In this document: piece after piece, positions 35,891 through 44,377 of the stretch
Layout of the letters: every line of letters starts with the position of its first letter
Position numbering within the stretch: the first letter of the stretch is position 1
Assembly (NCBI RefSeq): GCF_012955605.1
Contig: NZ_CP052135.1
Location: 1,833,469 to 1,897,468 of the forward strand
DNA length: 64,000 bases
From: Bacillus fonticola
GTDB lineage: Bacteria; Bacillota; Bacilli; Bacillales; JC228
Reading direction: 5' to 3'
Position numbers and translations under genes: made by a program
The notes under the pieces: model-generated
The model's database searches: none
Seen by the model: only the letters and a program-made list of their open reading frames with translations
Told to the model about the DNA's origin: nothing

Positions 35891-36655
35891 TTACTGAAGA
35901 ATGGTTATATGGTGTATCTCAGCCGGGGCCCCGAGCCGCAAAGGAAGCTTCGTTGTTCCAAAGCCATTACTTACTAAATGCACTCTACCATCAGCAAACT
36001 TAGACCATTTTCCCTTAGGATACAGCCCCCAGCCGAATAGACGAATTTGCCCCCCATGTGTATGACCACTCATTAGTAGGTTCCATTGTTTGTCCCGTAC
36101 AAATTGCAAAACAGCGGGGTTGTGACAAACCGCTACATCTATCCCCATATCGTCTGACACCTTTTCGAATGCCTTGTCTACGTCACACCGACGCTCGTTC
36201 AGGTCATCCATCCCGATAATTTGTAAAACAAGGCCCTCTTTAGTAGAAAATATTCGTGATTCGTTGGAAAGCTCGATCACATCTGGGACGGATTGCATTG
36301 CGTGCCTACAAGCATCTATACCCACTTCTCCTTCGTTGTTGCCCCACACATACACAACGGGGGCTATAGCGCGCAACGCTTGTATATTGTGTTTGAGCTG
36401 CTCTACAGCCACACCATGTTCCAAAGCGTCGCCACCAAGTATACACAAATCAATATTTGTAAAATGCTTTTGCAGCCACGCATCAGAAATCTTTCGGCGG
36501 TGTAAATCGGAGACAAATAAGATGCGCGCTGATCGGTTCGTTTGTGTAGACTCTTTTGAATACGTATGGAAGCGAATCCTTGTAAAATAGGCTTCAGCTC
36601 GCATCCAAAGAAAACTTAACAAACCAATACAAGACAAAATCACTAAAATTGTCAT
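35891..36655 (-). CDS. ypbG: Membrane-anchored metallophosphoesterase (YpbG-like)
   Basis: The 254-residue product has an N-terminal membrane helix (ILVILSCIGLLSFLW) followed by a calcineurin-like phosphoesterase domain. It shows the metal-ligand blocks FVSDLHRR (DxH), LGGDALEHG (GD), WGNNEGE (GN[HE] variant), VAVCHNP and MSGHTHGGQIRLFG (GHTH). GNNE in place of the usual GNHD is a variant seen in this subfamily. The substrate is unknown. ATG 36655 has better spacing from GGAAG than ATG 36661. Confidence 0.87.
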   Translation of the reverse strand: MTILVILSCIGLLSFLWMRAEAYFTRIRFHTYSKESTQTNRSARILFVSDLHRRKISDAWLQKHFTNIDLCILGGDALEHGVAVEQLKHNIQALRAIAPVVYVWGNNEGEVGIDACRHAMQSVPDVIELSNESRIFSTKEGLVLQIIGMDDLNERRCDVDKAFEKVSDDMGIDVAVCHNPAVLQFVRDKQWNLLMSGHTHGGQIRLFGWGLYPKGKWSKFADGRVHLVSNGFGTTKLPLRLGAPAEIHHITILQ

Positions 36656-36815
36656 ACTCATCTTCCTTCTCTAGGATACGGAATGGTGTTATAAAATCAC
36701 TCTGTTATGAGCTATTGTTATTTTCTTCACCTTTTTCCTTTAACGGACAGAATACCACACACCGTTACAAAAGCGAATACTCGTATTCGGTTAGTACGTA
36801 CTGTAAACAACGAAC

Positions 36816-36841
36816 ACCCCTCTCAAAAATATGAGAGGGGT
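36816..36841 (-). terminator. Terminator-like hairpin after ypbF
   Basis: ACCCCTCTCA and TGAGAGGGGT form a 10-bp stem around AAAATA-type loop bases. On the minus strand the tail GTTCGTTG is only partly T-rich, but location 60 nt beyond the ypbF stop supports termination. Confidence 0.65.
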
Positions 36842-36902
36842 TCTATGCGGCATTATTCTATACATACAGCCAAAATCCTCTTGTGATTATCTGACTTGTC
36901 CA

Positions 36903-37358
36903 TCACTTAGATTGATCATACAAATTAATGTCAAACTCTTTTTTCATGAGGCGAAACACTTCGTCTCTGCGAAGAAACCACTCGTTTTTCCATAGATCCT
37001 TACTACGATCGATGATTTCACAGCGAATCTCATGATACTCTTTTTCCGTCTTACTTTTCTTTTCGCCAAAGATACGAATTCCGACCACACCACTAATCGC
37101 TAACGTGAGTCCAATTAAATACCCTTGTGAGCCGAGCAAGACGGAAATTATTTCCGCAGTCGATACCTCACCTGGTTTAATTTGTGTGAGATAGAAGTGA
37201 AACAACACACCATACGCAAGGAACAAGGTGAAATAAACAGCTGTAAAAAATATTCTTTTTGCCTTCATAAATTTCCGCTTTTTTTCAACCGCATGTTGTA
37301 GCATTTGTTTTGTTGCGCGATCCGTCCAATCAGGTAAGTTCGCGATCGCTCGTTCCAA
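36903..37358 (-). CDS. ypbF: DUF2663 membrane protein (YpbF)
   Basis: A 151-residue protein with a basic N-terminal helix (KKRKFMKAKRI), two transmembrane segments (FFTAVYFTLFLAYGVLFHFYL and AEIISVLLGSQGYLIGLTLAISGVVGIRIF) and a charged C-terminal coil (KKSKTEKEYHEIRCEIIDRSK). This matches DUF2663/YpbF. The start is TTG 37358, supported by GGGAGTGATG upstream. Function unknown. It follows the recQ gene cluster. Confidence 0.85.
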   Translation of the reverse strand: MERAIANLPDWTDRATKQMLQHAVEKKRKFMKAKRIFFTAVYFTLFLAYGVLFHFYLTQIKPGEVSTAEIISVLLGSQGYLIGLTLAISGVVGIRIFGEKKSKTEKEYHEIRCEIIDRSKDLWKNEWFLRRDEVFRLMKKEFDINLYDQSK

Positions 37359-37529
37359 TTGTACATCACTCCCTTTTGACTTCCGCTTTCACTGTCAAGG
37401 TCTAGGGATAGGTCACACACGCCGTTTCGCCCCCGAAGAAACCAAAGGAGGCTTATAACAGAGGTGTCGATTGAGTGTTAGACCTGCTTCCACTTTTCTA
37501 TTTATATGATAGGCTCGTCTTCATCATCA

Positions 37530-37724
37530 CTATATATAAAACAGGATGAAAAAGAGACTGAGTGGAAATATGATAAGAACTAACAAATAAACAAACGAAT
37601 ATGGATGGGTAATTATTCCTTTCCACCAATTCAATCGCTTTCCTTCTCGGACCGACGTCCTTGGTGGAAAAAAAGCGTCTCGAAAACGTTCACGCAAACG
37701 TTCGGCTTGATCGTTCTCTTTCAT
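37530..37724 (-). CDS. Small single-TM protein at the ypbE position
   Basis: A 64-residue protein with a polar basic N-terminal half (ERLRERFRDAFFPPRTSVREG) and one C-terminal transmembrane helix (FVYLLVLIIFPLSLFFILFYI). It overlaps the end of recQ by 35 nt and has GGAGAAAA upstream. In B. subtilis this place is taken by ypbE, a longer protein with a similar N-terminus-plus-helix and a C-terminal LysM domain. Here the frame stops right after the helix, and the 170 nt downstream have no room for a full LysM domain. It may be a shortened YpbE. Confidence 0.55.
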   Translation of the reverse strand: MKENDQAERLRERFRDAFFPPRTSVREGKRLNWWKGIITHPYSFVYLLVLIIFPLSLFFILFYI

Positions 37725-39216
37725 GCTCTTTTTTCTCCTTCTCGTTTAATCCGAACAGGGCCTGTAGCCTTTTCTCCCATGAAAATGTCTCCGCTTCCTC
37801 ATTCGCTGCTCGGGTTCGTTTTGCGAGATCTGGCCACTGTGAATGACATTGATCGCAACAAGGATTTTTAAGCTTATCGGTGGTGTCTAAGCTTTCACCG
37901 AAATAGGAGAGTAAAGTGGCTCTTCGACAAGTAGTCGATGTAATCCAATTCTGAATCGTTTTCACTTGCTGAACTTTCGCTTGGCGTAGGCCTCTGATAG
38001 TGGCGACAGCCTCATTTATTTGATCTGCAAGATGAGCACTTCCATCTCCCTCTTCTCGTAAAGAATGGAGTATACGCATCGTAACTTCAGAGCATTGTGT
38101 TTTCGCCTGAAAGTCCTGGGATGATACATCTGATTCGGTTAAATAGGAGCGGATCAAATAATCTTCAGGTAAGTCTCCTGTTGCTAACACCATCGAAAGA
38201 GTCATATCATCTTTGGTAAAACATCCGTATGCTACACTCTGTAACCCATCACGACCCGCTCTCCCCATTTCCTGTAAGTACCCCTCCATCGATGTTGGGA
38301 AGTGATAATGAATGACGAGACGCACGTCTTCTTTATGAATTCCCATACCAAATGCACTCGTTGCGCACACCCATTCTAATTCACCATGTGAAAACTGTTG
38401 TTGCAACAAAATCCGATCTTCCTGTGCCATAGCCCCGTGATAAGCAGCCACCTTCGAAATTCCATGATTCCGCAGTATTTCTGAAAATTCTTCGGCTTTT
38501 CGTCTACTCGAAAAATACAATATCCCCGGCCCATGGAAAAGCTTGATTTTCTCTACAATACTTTGAGCCTTTTCTTTTTCGTTCTCTACCTCTTCTACAA
38601 AAATCGAGATGTTAGGGCGATCTACAGAGGCAATTTCTTCATGAACCTGTCCTAAACGTAGCGTCTTCGTAATATCTTCCCGAACTTGTTTCGTTGCCGT
38701 GGCACTTAGTGCTAGTGTTCGCGGGAAACCTAGAGACCGTCTTACTTCTCCTAATCGCTTGTAATCCAACCGGAAATCTTTTCCCCACTGTGAAATACAG
38801 TGGGCTTCATCTATAACAAACAAAGCAACATTCAATTCCATGAGGGCAGAAAGCACTGTTTCATTTTGTAGCATTTCGGGCGAAAGAAACAAAAACTTAT
38901 AATTACGAAGATTACGTAGCACTCGATACTTCTCTTCTCTCGTTAAAAAGGAATTGAGCGCAGCGACTCGCTTCTCACCTCTGACTTTTATATGCTCCAC
39001 TTGATCTTGCATTAAACTAAGCAGTGGAGAAACGATGAGCACCAATCCCGCTAACTCATATCCTGCCATTTGATAACAAAGTGATTTTCCTGTTCCTGTT
39101 GGTAAAACTGCAAGCGTGTCCTTTCCAGAGAGCACTGCTGTAACGACTTCTCTTTGACCTTTTCGAAACGATTCGTATCCAAAGTGTTTTTGAAGAAGAA
39201 ATTGTAGCCTGTCCAT
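37690..39216 (-). CDS. recQ: ATP-dependent DNA helicase RecQ
   Basis: 3'-5' DNA helicase for recombination and replication-fork repair. The 508-residue product has Walker A (AVLPTGTGKSLCYQM), DEAH (FVIDEAHCISQWGKDFR), SATAT, the helicase C motif IHYHFPTSMEGYLQEMGRAGRDG and an RQC zinc-binding region (CRRATLLSYFGES...CCDQC). The HRDC domain is absent, as in the shorter of the two Bacillus RecQ proteins. ATG 39216 follows AGGAGG. It is co-transcribed with the upstream YpbB gene. Confidence 0.94.
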   Translation of the reverse strand: MDRLQFLLQKHFGYESFRKGQREVVTAVLSGKDTLAVLPTGTGKSLCYQMAGYELAGLVLIVSPLLSLMQDQVEHIKVRGEKRVAALNSFLTREEKYRVLRNLRNYKFLFLSPEMLQNETVLSALMELNVALFVIDEAHCISQWGKDFRLDYKRLGEVRRSLGFPRTLALSATATKQVREDITKTLRLGQVHEEIASVDRPNISIFVEEVENEKEKAQSIVEKIKLFHGPGILYFSSRRKAEEFSEILRNHGISKVAAYHGAMAQEDRILLQQQFSHGELEWVCATSAFGMGIHKEDVRLVIHYHFPTSMEGYLQEMGRAGRDGLQSVAYGCFTKDDMTLSMVLATGDLPEDYLIRSYLTESDVSSQDFQAKTQCSEVTMRILHSLREEGDGSAHLADQINEAVATIRGLRQAKVQQVKTIQNWITSTTCRRATLLSYFGESLDTTDKLKNPCCDQCHSQWPDLAKRTRAANEEAETFSWEKRLQALFGLNEKEKKEHERERSSRTFA

Positions 39217-39273
39217 CTTTTTTCCTCCTGCTAAATAAAGAATCTTCTTTTTGGTGTTATCCATTTTTTTAGG

Positions 39274-40308
39274 TTATCTTTGGTTAGCACTTGATAAAAG
39301 GAGTCGAATTTGAAAGTACGTGGCTTCAGGAACCCGTTCTTTCACCGCTTTAAGACGAACACTGTTTACTTCCTCTTTCGCATGCGTGATTTTTTTTTGA
39401 AGGTCTGTAGAGATATGCTTTTCAATTGGAAAGGACGGTAATGAACAAGCGATTTCCACGATATGGTCCTCAATTGTACTGATGCGTAATTGCCTTCTTT
39501 TGGCGATTTCCTCTAAGGGGATTTCTTGTGTGTAAAGAGCCAGTGTCTGTTTGGCGGACTGCGTTAAAGGTGTAGCACGTGCTGGGCGTATGTTAGCTAG
39601 GAATGGAAAGTGTTGTCTCTCTTTTTCCGCTAAAAGGAGGAGCTCACTAAGTACATGATACAAACGGAATCGAACCTCTAACGGATCAATTCTTCGTTCT
39701 TGGCTAAGCTGTTGAGTTGTCTTTCCAGTTTGTTTCCACCCAGATAATTGCTCTACAAAGAGGGCAACATTGAGTTCGTCCATTTGTCGCAACGCCCTTG
39801 TTAATTCGTCTGCACATTGTCGTGCTGCTCCCGTACGGTCTGTTTGTTCCCTTATAAAGCCTTTTACCCATCGCAACGTGTTCTCATCACGCTGGATCGG
39901 GTAATACGTTTTCACATTGTGTTGATCGTGTGAAAATACTTGAACGAGTAATGTTAATCGTCTCCAAAACGGCAACCACTCGGCTTGTATATCAAAAAAG
40001 CGCAGACCACTCGTTGTTGGTTGTGGCATCAAAGCTACATGATTTTGTCCAGCCGGTGTCACGATGACCGTTTCCTCATCCGTATCAATCCATGAGTTTT
40101 TTTCAAGCACAGCTATTCCTTCATGAAACATCGTTCGTGACAGTTTGGGTATTGTACGGAACAAGGCATGTAATTGGAAAAGATGCGTATCTTGGATGGA
40201 TTGAGCAGATTTTTTTCCACGGAGGATATGATAGAGAGAGGAAGCGGATCGTTCTTGTCCGATGTTAGAGAAGCCTGTCAAAAGAAGGTATGATAGAAAC
40301 GATGACAC
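39274..40308 (-). CDS. ypbB: Helix-turn-helix protein encoded with recQ (YpbB)
   Basis: A 344-residue soluble protein beginning at GTG 40308 (GGGGGTG 8 nt upstream). The C-terminal part has a helix-turn-helix-like stretch (LALYTQEIPLEEIAKRRQLRISTIEDHIVEIA) of the type found in RecQ-associated HTH domains. It immediately precedes recQ, as YpbB does in B. subtilis, and probably assists the helicase at DNA. No enzymatic motif is visible. Confidence 0.85.
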   Translation of the reverse strand: MSSFLSYLLLTGFSNIGQERSASSLYHILRGKKSAQSIQDTHLFQLHALFRTIPKLSRTMFHEGIAVLEKNSWIDTDEETVIVTPAGQNHVALMPQPTTSGLRFFDIQAEWLPFWRRLTLLVQVFSHDQHNVKTYYPIQRDENTLRWVKGFIREQTDRTGAARQCADELTRALRQMDELNVALFVEQLSGWKQTGKTTQQLSQERRIDPLEVRFRLYHVLSELLLLAEKERQHFPFLANIRPARATPLTQSAKQTLALYTQEIPLEEIAKRRQLRISTIEDHIVEIACSLPSFPIEKHISTDLQKKITHAKEEVNSVRLKAVKERVPEATYFQIRLLLSSANQR

Positions 40309-40432
40309 GAGTAAGACACCCCCTAATTTAATTTCCTTTAGTGTATCATGAGTCTGCGCAAACGTGGGATAAAAAAATTTATAAAAACCATGAATGAAAG
40401 CGCTCTATAAGGGGTCTTCAGAATGTTTTGTA

Positions 40433-40461
40433 TTGAAAATTAGTGAAATGACCGATACAAT
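40433..40461 (+). promoter_or_regulatory. Candidate sigma-A promoter of fer
   Basis: TTGAAA at 40433-40438 and TACAAT at 40456-40461 are separated by exactly 17 nt, one mismatch each from consensus. It lies 83 nt upstream of the ferredoxin start and points toward it. Confidence 0.75.
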
Positions 40462-40538
40462 AGTAGCGATGTTTCTTTTTCTGTCTAATGATGGACGACT
40501 TATCTTCGTCCCGCGAACTTCGTATAAGGGGAGGTTGA

Positions 40539-40793
<255 letters not shown>

Positions 40794-40800
40794 ATAGAAA

Positions 40801-40830
40801 AAGCTGGCATAATTGTCAGCCTTTTTTTTA
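40801..40830 (+). terminator. Terminator of fer
   Basis: GCTGGC pairs with GTCAGC around ATAATT and is followed by TTTTTTTT on the plus strand, 10 nt after the fer stop. Confidence 0.8.
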
Positions 40831-40868
40831 TTTACTTGCAGAAACGCCCAACGAACGAGTAAATGCTT

Positions 40869-41078
40869 TTATCTAGAATCCAAGATAAATAACGGATGGT
40901 TGCTTCCTCTTGAATCGTACGAATCCGTTATTATACTTTCCCCTCCCGCAGGCCATAACATAGTAGTAGACTTGTCCACATGTTCATTCTCACCCGCGAT
41001 TGCTTCAGTTCCAATCCATAATAACGACATCACTGCCAATAACCCGAAAGAAACGAGAAATCGTTTCACCATATCCAT
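40869..41078 (-). CDS. Short secreted protein, possible remnant of an M23 peptidase
   Basis: A 69-residue frame with a perfect GAGGAGGT ribosome site and a clear signal peptide (KRFLVSFGLLAVMSLLWIGTEAIAG). The mature part ends LWPAGGESIITDSYDSRG and SNHPLFILDSR. It resembles the first strand of M23/LytM metallopeptidase domains (typically WP..G.ITD.YG.R...H.GIDI), but the frame stops before the catalytic residues. It could be a truncated gene or a genuine small exported peptide. No frame-shifted continuation of the M23 domain was seen downstream. Confidence 0.55.
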   Translation of the reverse strand: MDMVKRFLVSFGLLAVMSLLWIGTEAIAGENEHVDKSTTMLWPAGGESIITDSYDSRGSNHPLFILDSR

Positions 41079-41231
41079 CTACGTACCTCCTCGATATTGT
41101 GTAGTACAGCACTCCCTAATACGAACACACACGTTAGGTGTTTCTTACTTTTTTCTAATCTTGTCCACGTTTCTTACTTATTCATAATAGAGGTTTATTA
41201 GAACGGATTATGCTTTGAATTTTACAAACAA

Positions 41232-41264
41232 AAGAGGGCTGCTCGGCTCCTGAGCAACCCTCTT
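41232..41264 (-). terminator. Terminator of sigX-rsiX
   Basis: On the minus strand AAGAGGGTTGCTC pairs with GAGCAGCCCTCTT around a short loop, followed by TTGTTTG. It lies about 20 nt past the rsiX stop. Confidence 0.75.
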
Positions 41265-41284
41265 ACATGAACTTCACATACAAT

Positions 41285-42511
41285 TTACGGTAATTGATTT
41301 TCCCCCACAGGAACAGGAACAGGTTCAGTCAACGGATAGGAGTCAACACGTTCCATCCCAGTCCCCTCAAACAGTACAGAAGAATATCCAAAAGATCGTG
41401 CGACAAGCAAAATAGAAAACAACGCCTTTCGATTTTGCTTCTCACTGTCTCTAAGCTGTTTTTGGAAAGACACAACGAGCTGGTCCTCACCTTGTTCAGA
41501 AAGCTGTACTTCTAAATCCTCCGGTAGCGGGGCAATAAAACCTTGTTCATGATTTAACTTCATACGTTCGAGCGCTTCTTCTATTGAAGCTGGTGGTGCT
41601 CCAAATGTAGAAGGTTCTGGCATAAAGTATTCTTTGTCTTTTCCTTTAGCGATGTAGTATGTCTTTGCTACATTTGCTGCTGGGCTAAATTCGCTCCCTG
41701 ACACTGCACCTTGGAATTGAACAGGTTCACCGTTTTCTCTTTCTAGTCGTACGATCTCTATATTTGTTGCCTCAAATAACTCTTGTAATACTTGCAAAAA
41801 GATTGTACTGCCAGTGGAACCGTCCTCATATGGCGCATTTTCATCGAGAATAAATTGCACTTCGTTTGTTGATGTTTGTTGAAACGAGCCTTCCAATGGA
41901 TAGTATTCCGAAAGACCAAGTGCCTCCTCGTTCAATTGGCGAGAGGCGTACTGAAATCCTTCTTCCCAGCTGTTTTCTTGTTCTCTTGGTACAACGAATG
42001 TAAACGGCACAACAAATTGGGCATTCTGATCAGGAACCGCCAGTGTTATCGCACGTTCCTCTTCACCAATCTCATCCGGAAACAATACAGACGGCTCGGA
42101 TGAAGCACTCATAATAGAAAACGATTGATCTTCTTGGTCGGATAGCGATTCACGATCAAATTTCGTTACTGAATTACGTGATTCTTCACTTTCTGGCATG
42201 CCTTTTTCCAATGTGGAATTCTCCGTGGCGGCATTATTACTCGAGGATGTACTTTCATCTCGGCTATCCTGTAACGAGATAGAATCGCCCCCCCACGTAA
42301 AAAAGCTGGCAGACGCAATGACAACGAGCAAAATTACAGCAGCAATCGTGGCGGCGACAGGGATAAAGGAGGAAGACCGTTTATGCTTCGGGCTTGCTTG
42401 TACTTGTTGTTTCACCCGCGAATAAACGACATCTTTGGAACGTTGATCTTCAATTCTTGGAAGCTGACGCATCATCCCCTCCAGCTCATCGTCCCAGTTT
42501 TGCTTTGTCAT
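41285..42511 (-). CDS. rsiX: Anti-sigma-X factor RsiX
   Basis: Membrane-bound inhibitor of SigX. The 408-residue product has a cytoplasmic N-terminus (WDDELEGMMRQLPRIEDQ), one transmembrane helix (IPVAATIAAVILLVVIASASFF, about residues 50-71), an S/N/E-rich linker, and a large extracellular domain ending PLTEPVPVPVGENQLP. It overlaps the sigX stop by 4 nt. The extracellular part resembles RsiX of B. subtilis by length and by paired GerMN-like repeats (LFEATNIEIVRLERENGEPVQF). Confidence 0.9.
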   Translation of the reverse strand: MTKQNWDDELEGMMRQLPRIEDQRSKDVVYSRVKQQVQASPKHKRSSSFIPVAATIAAVILLVVIASASFFTWGGDSISLQDSRDESTSSSNNAATENSTLEKGMPESEESRNSVTKFDRESLSDQEDQSFSIMSASSEPSVLFPDEIGEEERAITLAVPDQNAQFVVPFTFVVPREQENSWEEGFQYASRQLNEEALGLSEYYPLEGSFQQTSTNEVQFILDENAPYEDGSTGSTIFLQVLQELFEATNIEIVRLERENGEPVQFQGAVSGSEFSPAANVAKTYYIAKGKDKEYFMPEPSTFGAPPASIEEALERMKLNHEQGFIAPLPEDLEVQLSEQGEDQLVVSFQKQLRDSEKQNRKALFSILLVARSFGYSSVLFEGTGMERVDSYPLTEPVPVPVGENQLP

Positions 42512-43038
42512 GCTGTGTCACCTTCTTTCTCTTTGGCAGCTTCCATTTCCATTCGCAACGTTTTCATAGCCCGGTGCTGGGTTGTCTTCACTTTGCTTTC
42601 TGTCCATCCTAACGACGCAGCCGTTTCGGAGATGGACATCGACTGAAGAAATCTAAGCAGGAGCACCATCTTTTGCTCTACTTTACACCTATCGAGACAC
42701 CGGTACATTAATTGAATGTCCTCATTCTGTAAGAGGACCTCCTCTGGGAGAGGATTTTCGTCTTTTACGTCCACTTCCTGCGAATCAAATATGGACAAAA
42801 TTCGTTTTTTTCTCGTGGATTGTTTACGAAAAAAGTCGATAGCCACGTGCTTGGCAATGGAAAACAGCCATGTTTTTTCACTGCTCTTTCCTTCAAATGA
42901 ACTATAGTTTTTGAGCACACGAACATACACCTCTTGGGAGAGATCTTCAGCATGCTCTCTATTCTTCACTAAATAAAATAGAAATTGAAATAAATCTTGA
43001 TGGTAGGTTTCATACAGTCTTTCGAAGGCGGAGTGCAT
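42508..43038 (-). CDS. sigX: ECF RNA polymerase sigma factor SigX
   Basis: A 176-residue extracytoplasmic-function sigma factor. Region 2 is LYETYHQDLFQFLFYLVKN with AEDLSQEVYVRVLKNY and KTWLFSIAKHVAIDFFRKQ. Region 4 contains the helix-turn-helix MSISETAASLGWTESKVKTT. The first 50 residues are almost those of B. subtilis SigX, which controls cell-envelope charge genes. It is preceded by a sequence that resembles its own promoter (43066-43091) and coupled to rsiX, and lies beside resE as in B. subtilis. Confidence 0.95.
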   Translation of the reverse strand: MHSAFERLYETYHQDLFQFLFYLVKNREHAEDLSQEVYVRVLKNYSSFEGKSSEKTWLFSIAKHVAIDFFRKQSTRKKRILSIFDSQEVDVKDENPLPEEVLLQNEDIQLMYRCLDRCKVEQKMVLLLRFLQSMSISETAASLGWTESKVKTTQHRAMKTLRMEMEAAKEKEGDTA

Positions 43039-43065
43039 GTTTTTCCTCCTCCATTCATACTAGTA

Positions 43066-43091
43066 GTCGAAACAAAACGACAAAAGTTTCA
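43066..43091 (-). promoter_or_regulatory. Candidate autoregulatory sigma-X promoter
   Basis: On the minus strand TGAAAC is followed after 16 nt by CGACTA, close to the SigX consensus (TGTAAC, 16-17 nt, CGAC). It is about 30 nt upstream of the sigX start, so SigX probably activates its own operon. Confidence 0.65.
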
Positions 43092-43229
43092 CTCGTTTTA
43101 CTATACCGTGTTTGTCCAATAATAGGAAGACGGAAAATAAAATCTGAGAGTGGATGTTCCTTACGTAATGAAACTACGTATAGAGTTTGTACAGGGATCC
43201 GAATAATTGATGATACGCATAAAATAAAA

Positions 43230-43262
43230 AATGAGAAAACCCTTAATCGAGTTTCCTCATTT
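43230..43262 (-). terminator. Terminator of the riboswitch operon
   Basis: On the minus strand AATGAGGAAAC pairs with GTTTTCTCATT and is followed by TTTTATTTTATG. It is 10 nt past the S-component stop. Confidence 0.75.
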
Positions 43263-43271
43263 TTCGTTTTA

Positions 43272-43799
43272 TCATGTCCTTTTGTGATTCGCCATAAGTG
43301 GGGAATAACGTTCTAATAAATGTGTTATCGGCTTATATAAGATAAGGAAGAAAAAAATGTTAGAGAGGGCATGCACCGTATCAAACGACCAGCCGGCGAC
43401 CCAATACGCCCAAAACATATTAGTAACCACCCAATTTTGGACGGCAAACCCGAATCCGTACAAATACCCTGAAATAACAGAGAAAATCGCAGCGAGAATA
43501 AATACAGTTTTCGGCCACCTTCCCCTTACCTTCCCTAACAATCCACTCATTATACAGATGAGAGTATACATGAACAGTTGCATGAAAAAGTAACTTCCCA
43601 TTCCTAATACTAAGTTCGTCAAAAACATGGACATCAGCGCAAAAAGTGCCCCTGCCCGTATTCCCAACACGATCGCCATAATAATTAGCAACGCTGTATT
43701 CGGCTGTACATTCGGTAAAAATTGAAAGCTAAGCCTTCCCACGACTAGGAGAGCAACAAGCAGACTATATAGAGCAAGCTTTTGGGCTGACCACTGCAT
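43272..43799 (-). CDS. ECF transporter S component, predicted cobalamin-specific
   Basis: A 175-residue membrane protein with about five to six helices (LALYSLLVALLVVGRLSFQF, TALLIIMAIVLGIRAGALFALMS, YFFMQLFMYTLICIMSGLLG). It has the N-terminal LPNVQPNTAL and LVLGMGSYFFMQL pattern of energy-coupling-factor substrate-binding S components. No ATPase or T component is encoded nearby, so it would use the shared EcfAA'T module. It follows the DUF4430 lipoprotein by 2 nt in an operon behind a cobalamin riboswitch. Specificity for B12 or a corrinoid is inferred from that. A GTG at 43808 is an alternative start. Confidence 0.8.
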   Translation of the reverse strand: MQWSAQKLALYSLLVALLVVGRLSFQFLPNVQPNTALLIIMAIVLGIRAGALFALMSMFLTNLVLGMGSYFFMQLFMYTLICIMSGLLGKVRGRWPKTVFILAAIFSVISGYLYGFGFAVQNWVVTNMFWAYWVAGWSFDTVHALSNIFFFLILYKPITHLLERYSPLMANHKRT

Positions 43800-43801
43800 A
43801 G

Positions 43802-44245
43802 TTACCACTTACTATAGTCAAATACAATTTCGTCACCGGCAGAGAGCTCGATTTCGTTTGCTCCTTTCATTGCCGGCTCTCCATTAATAGAATACAACCA
43901 TGCCATTTGCTCTTCCTCGTTACTCTCAATACCTTCAATTGACGTAATAAAGCCACCTTCCTCTACGACGTCAAAGTTTGCTTTTAAAGCGTCCATTACA
44001 GTATCGCCTTCTGCAAATACGATATCTTTTGATGTGATTTCTTCTTCACCACTGTTTTTCGTTAACGAAATTGTGATCTCTTCACTGACATCAGCTTCTT
44101 CCGCCGCCCCTTCATCTTCACTTGCTATCTCTTCCGTGTCCTCTAGTGTCGTTCCTTCTGTCTCTTCGGTTGTTGTATCAGATGCACAACCAGCCACAAC
44201 AAGCATCGTAGCGAATAACCAAACTACCAACCAGTTCTTCATCAT
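43802..44245 (-). CDS. DUF4430 lipoprotein, predicted extracellular cobalamin-binding protein
   Basis: The 147-residue product has a signal peptide with lipobox VVAGC, a long acidic T/E/D/S linker, and a C-terminal DUF4430 domain (DIVFAEGDTVMDALKANFDV ... MAWLYSINGEPAMKGANEIEL). DUF4430 is related to the C-terminal beta domain of transcobalamin and intrinsic factor, which caps bound B12. ATG 44245 follows GAGGAG by 8 nt. The frame upstream of this covers the riboswitch terminator and is not coding. Operon with the S component suggests capture and hand-over of B12 at the cell surface. Confidence 0.8.
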   Translation of the reverse strand: MMKNWLVVWLFATMLVVAGCASDTTTEETEGTTLEDTEEIASEDEGAAEEADVSEEITISLTKNSGEEEITSKDIVFAEGDTVMDALKANFDVVEEGGFITSIEGIESNEEEQMAWLYSINGEPAMKGANEIELSAGDEIVFDYSKW

Positions 44246-44280
44246 TGTTTTCTCTCCTCTTTTTGTAAAATAGACCAAAC

Positions 44281-44307
44281 AAAAAAACCCCACCAGCAAA
44301 GGTGAGG
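44281..44307 (-). terminator. Riboswitch-controlled intrinsic terminator
   Basis: On the minus strand CCTCACC pairs with GGTGGGG around TTTGCT-type loop bases and runs into TTTTTTTG, just 36 nt before the lipoprotein start. A competing stem, GAGA-TGCAGG (upstream) with CCTGC-TCTC, ends immediately before it and could act in switching. Confidence 0.8.
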
Positions 44308-44377
44308 TGAGAGCAGGATACCGTTTTAAGCGCTCCAAAAGGAACGCGCCTGCATCTCATCCTTAGCCCCGAAGGAT

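Noticed and set aside
37360..37529. Frameshifted LysM domain downstream of the small ypbE-like gene
   Set aside because: All minus-strand frames were read; none gives a convincing LysM motif, and the space is barely long enough.
44246..44338. N-terminal extension of the DUF4430 lipoprotein frame
   Set aside because: This part coincides with the riboswitch terminator hairpin and T run; the signal peptide and ribosome site fit ATG 44245.
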